31,656 bases of DNA from Prevotella sp. UBA7551 (lineage in GTDB: Bacteria; Bacteroidota; Bacteroidia; Bacteroidales; Bacteroidaceae). Both the position numbers and the translations under genes were made by a program. The notes below the pieces were generated by a model. The model was not told the DNA's origin. It searched no databases and saw nothing but the letters and a program-made list of their open reading frames with translations. Positions 9,668 through 18,066 of the stretch are shown piece by piece. The stretch spans positions 1 through 31,656 of the forward strand of contig DLLX01000041.1 in NCBI GenBank assembly GCA_002479145.1, read 5' to 3'. Numbering within the stretch: position 1 is the first letter of the stretch; every line of letters begins with the position of its first letter.

Positions 9668-10282
9668 ATGCCAGGATTATTAGGAAAGAAAATCGGAATG
9701 ACATCCGTTTTCAGTGCCGACGGCAAGAACGTGCCGTGCACTGTTATCGAAGCTGGTCCTTGTGTTGTAACCCAAATCAAGACTGTTGAGAAGGATGGTT
9801 ACAAGGCTGTTCAGTTGGGTTTCGGCGAGGCTAAGGAGAAGAACACCTCCAAGCCGATGCAGGGACACTACAAGAAGGCCGGCACAACGCCCAAAAAGCA
9901 CTTGGCCGAGTTCAAGTTTGACGAGGAGTACAATCTCGGTGATACCATTACGGTGGAGCTCTTCAAGGATGCTACGTTCGTAGATGTCATCGGCACCTCC
10001 AAAGGAAAGGGATTCCAGGGTGTCATGAAGCGTCACGGATTCGGTGGTGTAGGCCAGTCAACCCACGGTCAGGACGACCGCGCCCGTAAGCCGGGTTCTA
10101 TCGGAGCCTGCTCTTACCCTGCCAAAGTGTTCAAGGGAATGCGCATGGGCGGCCAGATGGGAGGCGACCGGGTAACGACCCAGAACCTCAAAGTGTTAAA
10201 GGTAATTCCAGAGCACAACCTGCTTCTTGTCAAGGGCAGCGTGGCTGGATGCATTGGTTCAACCGTAATCATCAACAAGTAA
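9668..10282 (+). CDS. rplC: 50S ribosomal protein L3
   Basis: 204 residues. L3 is an early assembly protein whose loop reaches toward the peptidyl transferase centre. It starts with the usual MPGLLGKKIGMTSVF and contains GTSKGKGFQGVMKRHGFGG and the GKRM-type region AKVFKGMRMGGQMGGDRVT. Its stop codon overlaps the rplD start in TAATG, so the two are probably translationally coupled. Confidence 0.98.
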   Translation: MPGLLGKKIGMTSVFSADGKNVPCTVIEAGPCVVTQIKTVEKDGYKAVQLGFGEAKEKNTSKPMQGHYKKAGTTPKKHLAEFKFDEEYNLGDTITVELFKDATFVDVIGTSKGKGFQGVMKRHGFGGVGQSTHGQDDRARKPGSIGACSYPAKVFKGMRMGGQMGGDRVTTQNLKVLKVIPEHNLLLVKGSVAGCIGSTVIINK

Positions 10283-10911
10283 TGGATATTAACGTATTGG
10301 ATATCAAAGGTCAGGAGACCGGCCGCAAGGTGACTCTCAGCGAGAGCGTCTTCGGCATCGAACCAAACGATCACGTTATCTACCTTGATGTGAAACAGTA
10401 CATGGCTGACCAACGTCAGGGTACGCACAAAAGCAAGGAGAGAAGCGAGGTTTCTGGATCAACCCGAAAACTCGGACGTCAGAAAGGTGGCGGCGGTGCT
10501 CGCCGAGGCGACATCAACTCACCAGTCCTTGTAGGTGGTGGCCGTGTGTTTGGACCGAAGCCACGCGATTGCCGTTTCAAGCTGAACAAGAAAGTAAAGA
10601 TTCTTGCACGCAAGTCTGCCCTCTCTTATAAGGCACAGGAGCAGGCCATTATAGTGGTGGAAGATTTCAACTTTGACGCACCGAAGACAAAAGAGTTCGT
10701 AAATATTGCTAAAAATCTTAAAGTGGATGGCAAGAAGCTCCTTCTTCTTTTGCCGGAAGCAAATAAAAATGTATATTTGTCTGTTCGCAACCTCCAGAAA
10801 GTACATCTGATGGTGGCAAAGGACGTTAATACATACAAGATTTTGGATGCAGACGTGCTCATTGTCACGGAAAATTCGCTGAAGGCAGTTGAGGGTATCT
10901 TGAACAAGTAA
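10282..10911 (+). CDS. rplD: 50S ribosomal protein L4
   Basis: 209 residues from the ATG at 10282, which overlaps the rplC stop. The open frame extends upstream to 10249, but those 11 codons lie inside rplC and are not L4-like. L4 lines the peptide exit tunnel. The long loop GTHKSKERSEVSGSTRKLGRQ through GGARRGDINSPVLVGGGRVFGPKPRD is present. In E. coli L4 controls the S10 operon; no such leader is evident here. Confidence 0.97.
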   Translation: MDINVLDIKGQETGRKVTLSESVFGIEPNDHVIYLDVKQYMADQRQGTHKSKERSEVSGSTRKLGRQKGGGGARRGDINSPVLVGGGRVFGPKPRDCRFKLNKKVKILARKSALSYKAQEQAIIVVEDFNFDAPKTKEFVNIAKNLKVDGKKLLLLLPEANKNVYLSVRNLQKVHLMVAKDVNTYKILDADVLIVTENSLKAVEGILNK

Positions 10912-10934
10912 TATAAAAAAGGAGACATAGAAAC

Positions 10935-11282
10935 ATGGGATATATCATTAAGCCAATCGTCACTGAGAAGATGTCGAAGCTGACGGACAAGTCTTCTTTG
11001 GACAAGACCCGCAAGAAGAAGGGTGAGAAGTACACTATTCCGGCACAACCGAAATATGGCTTCATCGTCAAGCCTGATGCGGACAAGGTCGCCATCAAAA
11101 AGGAGGTGGAGACGCTGTATGGCGTGAAGGTGTTGGCTGTCAACACTATGCGCTATGCAGGAAAGCGTATGTCGCGATATACGAAGCAAGGCCTTGTGAG
11201 AGGCCAGCGCAATGCCTACAAGAAGGCAATCGTCACACTCCAGAATGGTGATGCTATTGATTTTTACAGCAACATTAAATAA
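10935..11282 (+). CDS. rplW: 50S ribosomal protein L23
   Basis: 115 residues. L23 sits at the exit-tunnel mouth, where it docks trigger factor and SRP. Family landmarks are the start YIIKPIVTEKMS, KYGFIVKPDADKVAIKKEVE and VLAVNTMRYAGK. It is about 15 residues longer than the E. coli protein, mainly in the segment around residues 18-34 (DKSSLDKTRKKKGEKYT). An AAGGAG sequence at 10919-10924 lies 10 nt before the start, unusual in this phylum. Confidence 0.97.
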   Translation: MGYIIKPIVTEKMSKLTDKSSLDKTRKKKGEKYTIPAQPKYGFIVKPDADKVAIKKEVETLYGVKVLAVNTMRYAGKRMSRYTKQGLVRGQRNAYKKAIVTLQNGDAIDFYSNIK

Positions 11283-11285
11283 AAA

Positions 11286-12113
11286 ATGGCAGTACGTAAG
11301 TTAAACCCGGTGACCCCGGGTCAAAGACACAAAGTTATTGGCACGTTCGAGGATATTACTGCATCCGTGCCAGAGAAGTCTCTCGTTTACGGCAAACGTT
11401 CTACTGGTGGTCGAAACAACACCGGTAAGATGACTGTCCGCTACATCGGCGGTGGTCACAAGAGGAAGTTCCGTATTATCGACTTCAAGCGAGAGAAGGA
11501 TGGTGTTCCAGCTGTAGTGAAGACAATCGAGTACGATCCTAACCGTTCGGCTCGCATTGCTTTGCTCTTCTACGCTGATGGTGAAAAACGTTACATTATT
11601 GCTCCCAACGGACTGCAGGTCGGTACCACGCTGCTTTCTGGCGCAGAGGCTGCGCCGGAGGTAGGCAACGCCCTTCCGCTCTCTCACATTCCTGTCGGTA
11701 CGGTGATTCACAACATCGAGCTTCGACCGGGTGAGGGTGCACGTCTGGTTCGTTCGGCTGGTAATTTCGCCCAGCTTACTTCTCGTGATGGCGCCTACTG
11801 CGTTATCAAGCTTCCTTCTGGTGAAACGCGCCAGATCCTTTCCTCTTGCAAGGCCACTGTAGGCAGTGTAGGCAATTCTGATCATGCGCTCGAGCAGTCG
11901 GGTAAAGCTGGCCGCTCTCGCTGGTTGGGTCGTCGCCCGCACAACCGTGGTGTGGTAATGAACCCTGTCGATCACCCAATGGGTGGTGGCGAAGGACGCC
12001 AGTCTGGTGGACACCCACGTTCACGCAAGGGCTTGTATGCTAAGGGTCTCAAGACTCGCGCACCGAAGAAGCTCTCGAACAAGTATATCATAGAGAGAGC
12101 CAACAAGAAGTAA
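11286..12113 (+). CDS. rplB: 50S ribosomal protein L2
   Basis: 275 residues, normal length. L2 binds 23S rRNA near the peptidyl transferase centre and helps join the subunits. The conserved loop MNPVDHPMGGGEG begins at residue 225, with the functionally important histidine present. The basic C-terminus (SRKGLYAKGLKTRAPKK) is typical. It starts 3 bp after rplW. Confidence 0.98.
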   Translation: MAVRKLNPVTPGQRHKVIGTFEDITASVPEKSLVYGKRSTGGRNNTGKMTVRYIGGGHKRKFRIIDFKREKDGVPAVVKTIEYDPNRSARIALLFYADGEKRYIIAPNGLQVGTTLLSGAEAAPEVGNALPLSHIPVGTVIHNIELRPGEGARLVRSAGNFAQLTSRDGAYCVIKLPSGETRQILSSCKATVGSVGNSDHALEQSGKAGRSRWLGRRPHNRGVVMNPVDHPMGGGEGRQSGGHPRSRKGLYAKGLKTRAPKKLSNKYIIERANKK

Positions 12114-12132
12114 ACTTATTAAGCGTTAAATT

Positions 12133-12402
12133 ATGAGTCGTTCAATTAAAAAAGGTCCTTACATCAACGTTTCGCTTGAGAAAAAGATTCTTGCCATGAA
12201 CGAAAGTGGCAAGAAGAGCGTTGTGAAGACATGGGCCAGAGCATCGATGATATCCCCAGACTTTGTGGGACACACCGTTGCAGTTCATAACGGAAACAAA
12301 TTTATCCCTGTTTACATCACCGAGAACATGGTTGGCCATAAGCTTGGTGAGTTTAGCCCAACACGCCGCTTCGGTGGCCACTCTGGCAACAACAAGAAGT
12401 AA
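12133..12402 (+). CDS. rpsS: 30S ribosomal protein S19
   Basis: 89 residues. S19 is a head protein contacting S13 and the 30S-50S bridge. The start MSRSIKKGPYINVSLEKKI and the motif FVGHTVAVHNGNKFIPVYI with GHKLGEFSPTRRFGGH are diagnostic. It is in the standard place between L2 and L22. Confidence 0.98.
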   Translation: MSRSIKKGPYINVSLEKKILAMNESGKKSVVKTWARASMISPDFVGHTVAVHNGNKFIPVYITENMVGHKLGEFSPTRRFGGHSGNNKK

Positions 12403-12435
12403 GCAGGCAATTTCATCCATTTATAGAATAAAATA

Positions 12436-12852
12436 ATGGGAGCAAGAAAACATATTAAGGCTGAGGCACTGAAAGAGGCCAAGAAAAGCCAGTATTTTGC
12501 TACGCTCAGAGGTTGCCCCTCTTCACCGCGCAAGATGCGCTATGTCGTAGACATGGTTCGCGGCATGGAGGTAAACCGTGCGTTGGGCGTGCTTCGCTTC
12601 TCCAAAAAGGCTGCAGCTGCCAACGTAGAGAAACTTCTGCGTTCGGCTATCGCCAACTGGGAAGTTAAAAATGACCGTAAGGCAGAGGACGGCGAGCTGT
12701 TCATCTCCAAGATTTTCGTTGACGAGGGTGTAACTATGAAGCGCATGCGCCCTGCACCTCAGGGACGCGGTTACAGAATCCGCAAGCGTTCCAACCATGT
12801 GACGATTTTCGTTGACTCGAAGAATGCTGACACTAACGATGACAATAAATAA
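12436..12852 (+). CDS. rplV: 50S ribosomal protein L22
   Basis: 138 residues, somewhat longer than E. coli L22 at both ends. L22 lines the exit tunnel; its beta-hairpin MKRMRPAPQGRGYRIRKRSNH contacts nascent peptides and is where macrolide-resistance changes occur in other bacteria. The C-terminal tail (DSKNADTNDDNK) is acidic. It lies between rpsS and rpsC, as in all S10 operons. Confidence 0.97.
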   Translation: MGARKHIKAEALKEAKKSQYFATLRGCPSSPRKMRYVVDMVRGMEVNRALGVLRFSKKAAAANVEKLLRSAIANWEVKNDRKAEDGELFISKIFVDEGVTMKRMRPAPQGRGYRIRKRSNHVTIFVDSKNADTNDDNK

Positions 12853-12860
12853 GGAGTAGA

Positions 12861-13589
12861 ATGGGACAGAAAGTTAATCCAATTAGCAACCGCTTAGGTA
12901 TTATCCGCGGTTGGGACTCGAATTGGTTCGGTGGCAAGGACTTTGGTGACAATCTGGTCGAGGATCAGAAGATTCGCCAATATCTCAATAAGCGCTTGGA
13001 AAAGGCAAGTGTCTCCCGCATTGTCATCGAGCGTACGCTCAAGCTCGTCACCATCACTATTTGCACGGCTCGTCCGGGAATTGTTATCGGTAAAGGTGGT
13101 GCTGATGTTGATAAGCTCCGTGAGGAGTTGAAGAACCTTTTCAAGAAGGAAATTCAAATCAACATCTTCGAGGTAAAGAAGCCTGATCTGGATGCTACCA
13201 TCGTTGGTAATAACATCGCCCGTCAGCTCGAAGGCAAGATTGCTTACCGTCGTGCAGCCAAGATGGCTATTCAGAATGCCATCCGTTCTGGTGCTGAGGG
13301 AATTAAGGTTCAGATTTCTGGCCGTCTGAATGGTGCCGAGATGCGCCGTAAGGAAATGTTCAAGGAGGGTCGTACTCCGTTGCACACTTTCCGCGCTGAC
13401 ATTGACTATTGCCAGTGTGAGGCACTCACGAAGGTGGGTCTGCTTGGTGTGAAGGTTTGGATTTGCCGTGGTGAGATTTACAAGAAGGTGGATCTTGCTC
13501 CGAACTTTGCACAGGAGAAGGAGTCGCGCCGTCCGAATAACGATCGTCGAGATCGTCGTGGTGGCCGCAGAAGAAACAATAACCGTTAA
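12861..13589 (+). CDS. rpsC: 30S ribosomal protein S3
   Basis: 242 residues. S3 guards the mRNA entry channel. The KH domain motif PGIVIGKGGADVDKLR starts at residue 72, and the C-terminal domain has GRLNGAEMRRKEMFKEGRTP. The protein ends in an Arg/Asn-rich tail (RRDRRGGRRRNNNR). An AAGGAG at 12851-12856 lies 4 nt before the ATG, closer than usual. Confidence 0.98.
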   Translation: MGQKVNPISNRLGIIRGWDSNWFGGKDFGDNLVEDQKIRQYLNKRLEKASVSRIVIERTLKLVTITICTARPGIVIGKGGADVDKLREELKNLFKKEIQINIFEVKKPDLDATIVGNNIARQLEGKIAYRRAAKMAIQNAIRSGAEGIKVQISGRLNGAEMRRKEMFKEGRTPLHTFRADIDYCQCEALTKVGLLGVKVWICRGEIYKKVDLAPNFAQEKESRRPNNDRRDRRGGRRRNNNR

Positions 13590-13603
13590 ATGCAGAAGCT
13601 ATC

Positions 13604-14032
13604 ATGTTACAGCCAAAAAGAGTAAAATATAGAAGACCACAGGATGGCCGCGGCAACAAGGGAAATGCTCATAGGGGAACGCAGCTTGCGTTTGGCACTT
13701 TCGGCATCAAGACCCTTGAGGCAAGATGGCTTGACAGCCGTCAGATTGAGGCTGCCCGTGTGGCCGTCAACCGTTATATGAACCGTCAGGGACAGGTTTG
13801 GATTCGCATATTCCCTGACAAGCCTATCACCCGTAAGCCTGCTGATGTGCGAATGGGTAAGGGTAAGGGTGATCCCGCAGGATGGGTTGCGCCTGTTACC
13901 CCAGGTCGCGTCCTCTTTGAAGTGGAGGGTGTCAGTTTTGATGTCGCAAAGGAGGCGCTTCGCCTTGCTGCTCAGAAGCTTCCGGTTAAGACGAAATTTA
14001 TTGTCAGACGTGATTTTGATAAAAACGCTTAA
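13604..14032 (+). CDS. rplP: 50S ribosomal protein L16
   Basis: 142 residues. L16 organises the A-site tRNA elbow region of the large subunit. The start MLQPKRVKYRR and the motifs RGTQLAFGTFGIKTLE and VRMGKGKGDPAGWVAPV are diagnostic; the arginine in VRMGKGKG corresponds to the one hydroxylated in E. coli. It follows rpsC by 14 bp and is 3 bp from rpmC. Confidence 0.98.
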   Translation: MLQPKRVKYRRPQDGRGNKGNAHRGTQLAFGTFGIKTLEARWLDSRQIEAARVAVNRYMNRQGQVWIRIFPDKPITRKPADVRMGKGKGDPAGWVAPVTPGRVLFEVEGVSFDVAKEALRLAAQKLPVKTKFIVRRDFDKNA

Positions 14033-14035
14033 GGT

Positions 14036-14230
14036 ATGAAGATGAATGAAATTAAGGCTCTCGCAGACAAGGAGTTGCGTGAGAAGTTGGAGAATGCCGT
14101 GGCTGCTTACGATCAGATGAAGCTCAACCACAAAATTACTCCGCTTGAGAATCCATCTCAGATCAAGGCGGCACGTCGCGACATTGCTCGTATGAAGACT
14201 GAGCTTCGCGCAAGAGAACTGAATAAATAA
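14036..14230 (+). CDS. rpmC: 50S ribosomal protein L29
   Basis: 64 residues, an antiparallel helical hairpin protein at the tunnel exit. The sequence NEIKALADKELREKLENAV, later LENPSQIKAARRDIARMKT, matches L29. Starts at 14036 or 14042 (the second Met) are both possible; the first is used because it lies 3 bp after rplP. Confidence 0.96.
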   Translation: MKMNEIKALADKELREKLENAVAAYDQMKLNHKITPLENPSQIKAARRDIARMKTELRARELNK

Positions 14231-14232
14231 CA

Positions 14233-14499
14233 ATGGTCCAGATGGAAACAAGAAATTTTAGAAAGGTAAGACAGGGTGTTGTTATCAGCAACAAAATGGA
14301 TAAAACCATTGTTATTGCCTCCAAGTTCAAGGAGAAGCACCCTATTTATGGTAAGTTTGTCCAGAAGACAAAGAAATACCACGCCCACGATGAGAAGAAC
14401 GAGGCAAATGTGGGTGACACTGTAATGATAATGGAGACCCGTCCTTTGTCTAAGACGAAGCGATGGAGATTGGTTCAAATCGTAGAAAAAGCTAAGTAA
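14233..14499 (+). CDS. rpsQ: 30S ribosomal protein S17
   Basis: 88 residues from 14233; starting at the second Met (14242, METRNFRK) would give 85 residues and matches the family better. S17 is a primary 16S-binding OB-fold protein. Diagnostic stretches are GVVISNKMDKTIVIA, HPIYGKFVQKTKKYHAHDE and ETRPLSKTKRWRLV. It begins 2 bp after rpmC. Confidence 0.96.
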   Translation: MVQMETRNFRKVRQGVVISNKMDKTIVIASKFKEKHPIYGKFVQKTKKYHAHDEKNEANVGDTVMIMETRPLSKTKRWRLVQIVEKAK

Positions 14500-14501
14500 A
14501 T

Positions 14502-14867
14502 ATGATACAGGCAGAATCAAGACTTACTGTTTGTGACAACAGCGGTGCTCGTGAGGCCAAATGCATTCGTGTGCTTGGTGGTACTGGGCGTCGTTACGCC
14601 AGCGTCGGCGACGTAATTGTTGTGGCAGTACAGAATGTCATCCCATCAAGTGAGTTGAAGAAGGGTGCAGTATCCAAGGCTTTGATTGTTCGCACAAAGA
14701 AGGAGATTCGTCGCGCTGACGGTTCTTATATTCGTTTTGATGACAACGCTTGTGTGTTGTTGAACAACGCCGGTGAGCTCCGTGGCAGCCGTATCTTCGG
14801 TCCTGTCGCCCGTGAACTCCGTGCTGTGAATATGAAGGTCGTTTCTCTTGCACCTGAGGTGCTTTAA
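14502..14867 (+). CDS. rplN: 50S ribosomal protein L14
   Basis: 121 residues. L14 is a barrel protein at the subunit interface. The start MIQAESRLTVCDNSGAREA, the middle RTKKEIRRADGSYIRFDDNA and the end RIFGPVARELRA with MKVVSLAPEVL are standard. It begins 2 bp after the rpsQ stop and starts the spc cluster by gene order, although no separate promoter is visible. Confidence 0.98.
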   Translation: MIQAESRLTVCDNSGAREAKCIRVLGGTGRRYASVGDVIVVAVQNVIPSSELKKGAVSKALIVRTKKEIRRADGSYIRFDDNACVLLNNAGELRGSRIFGPVARELRAVNMKVVSLAPEVL

Positions 14868-14886
14868 TATTTAAAGGCAACAAGAA

Positions 14887-15204
14887 ATGGCAAAGATTCA
14901 TATAAGAAAGGACGATAAGGTAATCGTTCTTACTGGCTCTGACAAGGGCAAGACGGGTAAAGTACTCAAGGTGCTTCGCGATGAGGATCGTGTACTGGTT
15001 GAGGGTGTGCACGTCGTATCAAAAAGCACGAAACCTAATGCAAAGAATCCGCAAGGCGGAATTATCAAGCAGGAGGCTCCTATTCATATTTCCAACGTGA
15101 GCCTGATTGATCCTAAGAGTGGAAAGGCTACACGCATCCGTGTGGAACATGAGGGAAAGAATGTTAAGCGAATCTCTAAAAAGTCTGGGGAGGAAATCAA
15201 GTAA
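14887..15204 (+). CDS. rplX: 50S ribosomal protein L24
   Basis: 105 residues. L24 is an assembly initiator with a KOW domain. The motif KIHIRKDDKVIVLTGSDKGK and the following GKVLKVLRDEDRVLVEGV are typical, as is KPNAKNPQGGIIKQEAPIH. Its stop codon overlaps the rplE start in TAATG. Confidence 0.98.
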   Translation: MAKIHIRKDDKVIVLTGSDKGKTGKVLKVLRDEDRVLVEGVHVVSKSTKPNAKNPQGGIIKQEAPIHISNVSLIDPKSGKATRIRVEHEGKNVKRISKKSGEEIK

Positions 15205-15758
15205 TGGAAACAGCACAGTTAAAGAAGCAGTATAAGGAGCAGATTGCTCCTGCTTTGCAAAAGCAGTTCAACTATTCTTCGACAATGCAGATTCCTGTCT
15301 TGAAGAAGATTGTCATCAATCAAGGACTTGGAGATGCTACGCAGGATAAGAAGATTATCGACGTTGCCATCAATGAGATTACCGCAATTGCGGGTCAGAA
15401 GGCCGTAGCTACATTCTCAAAGAAGGATATCGCCAACTTCAAACTCCGTAAGAAGATGCCTATCGGAGTGATGGTAACCCTTCGTCGTGAGCGCATGTAT
15501 GAGTTCCTGGAGAAGTTAGTACGAATCGCGTTGCCCCGTATTCGCGACTTCAAAGGCATTGAGAGCAACTTTGATGGACGCGGTAACTACACGCTGGGTG
15601 TTACCGAACAGATTATCTTCCCGGAGATTAATATCGATCAAGTGGACCGTATTCAGGGAATGAACATCACGTTTGTCACCTCTGCACAGACCGACGAGGA
15701 GGGCTATGCATTGCTCAAGGCATTTGGTCTTCCATTTAAGAACGCTAAAAACGATTAA
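15204..15758 (+). CDS. rplE: 50S ribosomal protein L5
   Basis: 184 residues. L5 binds 5S rRNA and contacts the P-site tRNA. Landmarks are VLKKIVINQGLGDATQDKK, AVATFSKKDIANFKLRKKMP, GVMVTLRRERMYEFLEKL and GRGNYTLGVTEQIIFPEI. The start codon overlaps the rplX stop, suggesting coupled translation. Confidence 0.98.
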   Translation: METAQLKKQYKEQIAPALQKQFNYSSTMQIPVLKKIVINQGLGDATQDKKIIDVAINEITAIAGQKAVATFSKKDIANFKLRKKMPIGVMVTLRRERMYEFLEKLVRIALPRIRDFKGIESNFDGRGNYTLGVTEQIIFPEINIDQVDRIQGMNITFVTSAQTDEEGYALLKAFGLPFKNAKND

Positions 15759-15763
15759 GAGAT

Positions 15764-16066
15764 ATGGCAAAAGAATCTATGAAAGCTCGCGAGGTTAAGC
15801 GTGCCAAATTGGTGGCGCGTTATGCTGAGAAGCGTGCTGCATTGAAGAAGATTATAGCTACCTCGAAAGATCCTGCAGAGGCTTATGAGGCAGCCCGCAA
15901 ATTGCAGTCTATCCCGAAGAATGCGAATCCAATTCGTCTTCACAACCGCTGCAAAATAACGGGACGTCCGAAGGGCTATATGCGCCAGTTTGGTCTTTCC
16001 CGTATTCAGTTCCGCGAGATGGCCTCTCAGGGACTGATTCCAGGAGTTAAGAAGGCAAGTTGGTAA
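15764..16066 (+). CDS. rpsN: 30S ribosomal protein S14, zinc-independent type
   Basis: 100 residues. The long form with RCKITGRPKGYMRQFGLSRIQFREMASQGLIPG at the C-terminus lacks the CxxC pairs of the short zinc-binding form, so this is the C-minus type. S14 is a late-binding head protein next to S3 and S10. It starts 5 bp after rplE and is followed by a long spacer before rpsH. Confidence 0.97.
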   Translation: MAKESMKAREVKRAKLVARYAEKRAALKKIIATSKDPAEAYEAARKLQSIPKNANPIRLHNRCKITGRPKGYMRQFGLSRIQFREMASQGLIPGVKKASW

Positions 16067-16089
16067 CATTGCGTTTACGAGTTGAGTGT

Positions 16090-16165
16090 CAGGGACGGAG
16101 TATCCGTTTCCTGATAACCAACCACATTCTATGCGTGTTTTTTAATATTGTCGGGGGAGTCCCGA
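16090..16165 (+). other. Two small hairpins in the rpsN-rpsH spacer
   Basis: This 119-nt gap is the largest between rplC and secY. It holds a hairpin with arms CAGG (16090-16093) and CGGA (16096-16099) pairing with TCCG (16103-16106) and CCTG (16110-16113). A second is TCGGG (16151-16155)/CCCGA (16161-16165) with loop GGAGT. The latter ends 20 nt before rpsH. In E. coli, S8 represses the spc operon through an mRNA hairpin, but that one lies at L5; a similar role here is speculative. Confidence 0.4.
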
Positions 16166-16185
16166 TTAATTAAACTTTATATTTT

Positions 16186-16581
16186 ATGACAGATCCAATA
16201 GCAGATTATCTGACGAGACTCAGAAACGCCATCATGGCTCACCACCGTGTGGTAGAAGTTCCTGCGTCTAACATGAAGAAGTCCATCACGAAGATTCTCT
16301 TCGAGAAGGGCTACATCCTCAATTACAAATTCATCGAGGATGGTCCTCAGGGCACAATTAAGGTGGCCTTGAAGTATGATCCCGTTTCCAAGAAGAGCGC
16401 AATCAAGAAGTTGACTCGTGTCTCTACTCCTGGACTTCGCCAGTATACGGGCTACAAAGACATGCCGAGAGTTATTAACGGACTTGGAATTGCCATCATT
16501 TCCACTTCCAAAGGTGTTATGACCAACAAAGAGGCTGTTGCCGAGAAAATCGGTGGTGAGGTCCTTTGCTACATCTATTAA
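16186..16581 (+). CDS. rpsH: 30S ribosomal protein S8
   Basis: 131 residues. S8 is a primary 16S-binding protein and a known translational repressor in other bacteria. The start MTDPIADYLTRLRNAIMAHH and the C-terminal GLGIAIISTSKGVMTNKEA through IGGEVLCYIY are diagnostic. It is preceded by a structured 119-nt spacer. Confidence 0.98.
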   Translation: MTDPIADYLTRLRNAIMAHHRVVEVPASNMKKSITKILFEKGYILNYKFIEDGPQGTIKVALKYDPVSKKSAIKKLTRVSTPGLRQYTGYKDMPRVINGLGIAIISTSKGVMTNKEAVAEKIGGEVLCYIY

Positions 16582-16596
16582 TGAGGAGGAGTAAAC

Positions 16597-17163
16597 ATGT
16601 CAAGAATAGGTAAACTGCCAATTCATATTCCTGCGGGCGTTACTGTAACGCTGAAGGACAATGTAGTCAATGTGAAGGGTCCTAAGGGAGAGCTTTCTCA
16701 GTGGGTTGATCCTTCAATCCATGTTGTCATCGAAGATGGTGAGGTTAAGTTCAGCATCGACGAGGCCAACGAGACAGACATCAAGCAGAAACAGTCTTTC
16801 CATGGACTTTATCGTGCTTTGGTCAACAATATGGTTGTTGGCGTGACTGAAGGCTATAAGAAGACGCTTGAGCTTATCGGTGTAGGCTATCGTGTGAGTA
16901 ACAAGGGCAATCTTATTGAGTTTTCTCTTGGATATACTCATCCTATTTTCATTCAGCTCCCTGCTGAGGTGAAGGTTGAGACGAAGAGTGAGCGTAACCA
17001 AAACCCCATTATCACCCTCGAGACTTGCGACAAGCAGCTTCTTGGTCTCATTTGTGCAAAAATCCGTTCTTTCCGTATGCCGGAGCCTTACAAGGGCAAG
17101 GGTATCCTGTTCCAGGGAGAGGTTATTCGCAGAAAGTCTGGTAAGACGGCTGCAGCTAAGTAA
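16597..17163 (+). CDS. rplF: 50S ribosomal protein L6
   Basis: 188 residues with two similar halves. L6 lies near the factor-binding site of the large subunit. Landmarks are SRIGKLPIHIPAGVTVTL, NVKGPKGELSQW, ELIGVGYRVS and the end RMPEPYKGKGILFQGEVI. A strong purine run GAGGAGGAG (16583-16591) sits 5 nt before the ATG. Confidence 0.98.
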   Translation: MSRIGKLPIHIPAGVTVTLKDNVVNVKGPKGELSQWVDPSIHVVIEDGEVKFSIDEANETDIKQKQSFHGLYRALVNNMVVGVTEGYKKTLELIGVGYRVSNKGNLIEFSLGYTHPIFIQLPAEVKVETKSERNQNPIITLETCDKQLLGLICAKIRSFRMPEPYKGKGILFQGEVIRRKSGKTAAAK

Positions 17164-17183
17164 CTTTAATAATTGGTAAGATT

Positions 17184-17528
17184 ATGACGACAAAGAAAGA
17201 ACAAAGAAGACTTAAGATTAAGTTCCGCATTCGCAAGAGTGTGAAGGGTACTGCAGAGCGTCCTCGTTTGAGCGTGTTTCGCAGTAATAAGCAAATTTAT
17301 GCGCAAGTCATCAATGACATAACTGGCACTACGTTAGCTTCGGCTTCGTCGTTGGGACTTGAGAAGATGAACAAGACAGAGCAGGCTAAGAAGGTCGGCG
17401 AGCTGGTTGCCAATAAGGCAAAAGAGGCTGGTGTTGAGAAAATCGTCTTCGATCGTAACGGGTATCTTTATCATGGCCGTGTGCAGGCTCTTGCTGATGC
17501 GGCACGTGAAGGAGGTCTTAAATTCTAA
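17184..17528 (+). CDS. rplR: 50S ribosomal protein L18
   Basis: 114 residues. L18 binds 5S rRNA together with L5. The motif ERPRLSVFRSNKQIYAQVIND and the ending FDRNGYLYHGRVQALADAAREGGLKF are diagnostic. It lies 6 bp before rpsE. Confidence 0.98.
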   Translation: MTTKKEQRRLKIKFRIRKSVKGTAERPRLSVFRSNKQIYAQVINDITGTTLASASSLGLEKMNKTEQAKKVGELVANKAKEAGVEKIVFDRNGYLYHGRVQALADAAREGGLKF

Positions 17529-17534
17529 TCGATT

Positions 17535-18047
17535 ATGGCAATGAATAGAGTAAGAGTTAATAGTGACGTAGAACTTAAAGACCGTCTGGTTGCCATCAAC
17601 CGTGTGACGAAGGTTACGAAGGGTGGACGTACATTCACGTTTGCAGCCATCGTTGTCGTAGGCGACGGTAAAGGTGTCATAGGCTGGGGTCTTGGAAAAG
17701 CAGGAGAAGTCACCGCTGCAATTCAGAAAGGTACTGATGCTGCTAAGAAGAATCTCGTGAAAGTGCCCGTATTGAAAGGTACCGTTCCTCACGAGGTTGA
17801 GACTCGCTTTGGTGGAGCACAAGTTCTTATCAAGCCCGCTGCAGCTGGTACTGGCTTGAAGGCTGGAGGTGCTATGCGTGCTGTTTTGGAGAGTGCAGGC
17901 ATTTCCGATGTGATTGCCAAATCCAAGGGGTCTTCCAACCCTCACAATTTGGTTAAGGCTACCATTTCTGCCCTCACGCAAATGCGCGATGCCTACATGG
18001 TTGCAGGCGAGCGTGGTGTAGCCATGGATAAAGTTTTTAATGGTTAA
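17535..18047 (+). CDS. rpsE: 30S ribosomal protein S5
   Basis: 170 residues. S5 acts in decoding fidelity and mRNA entry. The double-stranded RNA-binding half contains VAINRVTKVTKGGRTFTFAA and GVIGWGLGKAGEV, and the C-terminal half AGGAMRAVLESAGISDVIAK and GSSNPHNLVKATI. Starting at the second Met (17541) is an alternative. Confidence 0.98.
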   Translation: MAMNRVRVNSDVELKDRLVAINRVTKVTKGGRTFTFAAIVVVGDGKGVIGWGLGKAGEVTAAIQKGTDAAKKNLVKVPVLKGTVPHEVETRFGGAQVLIKPAAAGTGLKAGGAMRAVLESAGISDVIAKSKGSSNPHNLVKATISALTQMRDAYMVAGERGVAMDKVFNG

Positions 18048-18066
18048 AAACAGGAGGTTCAATACA

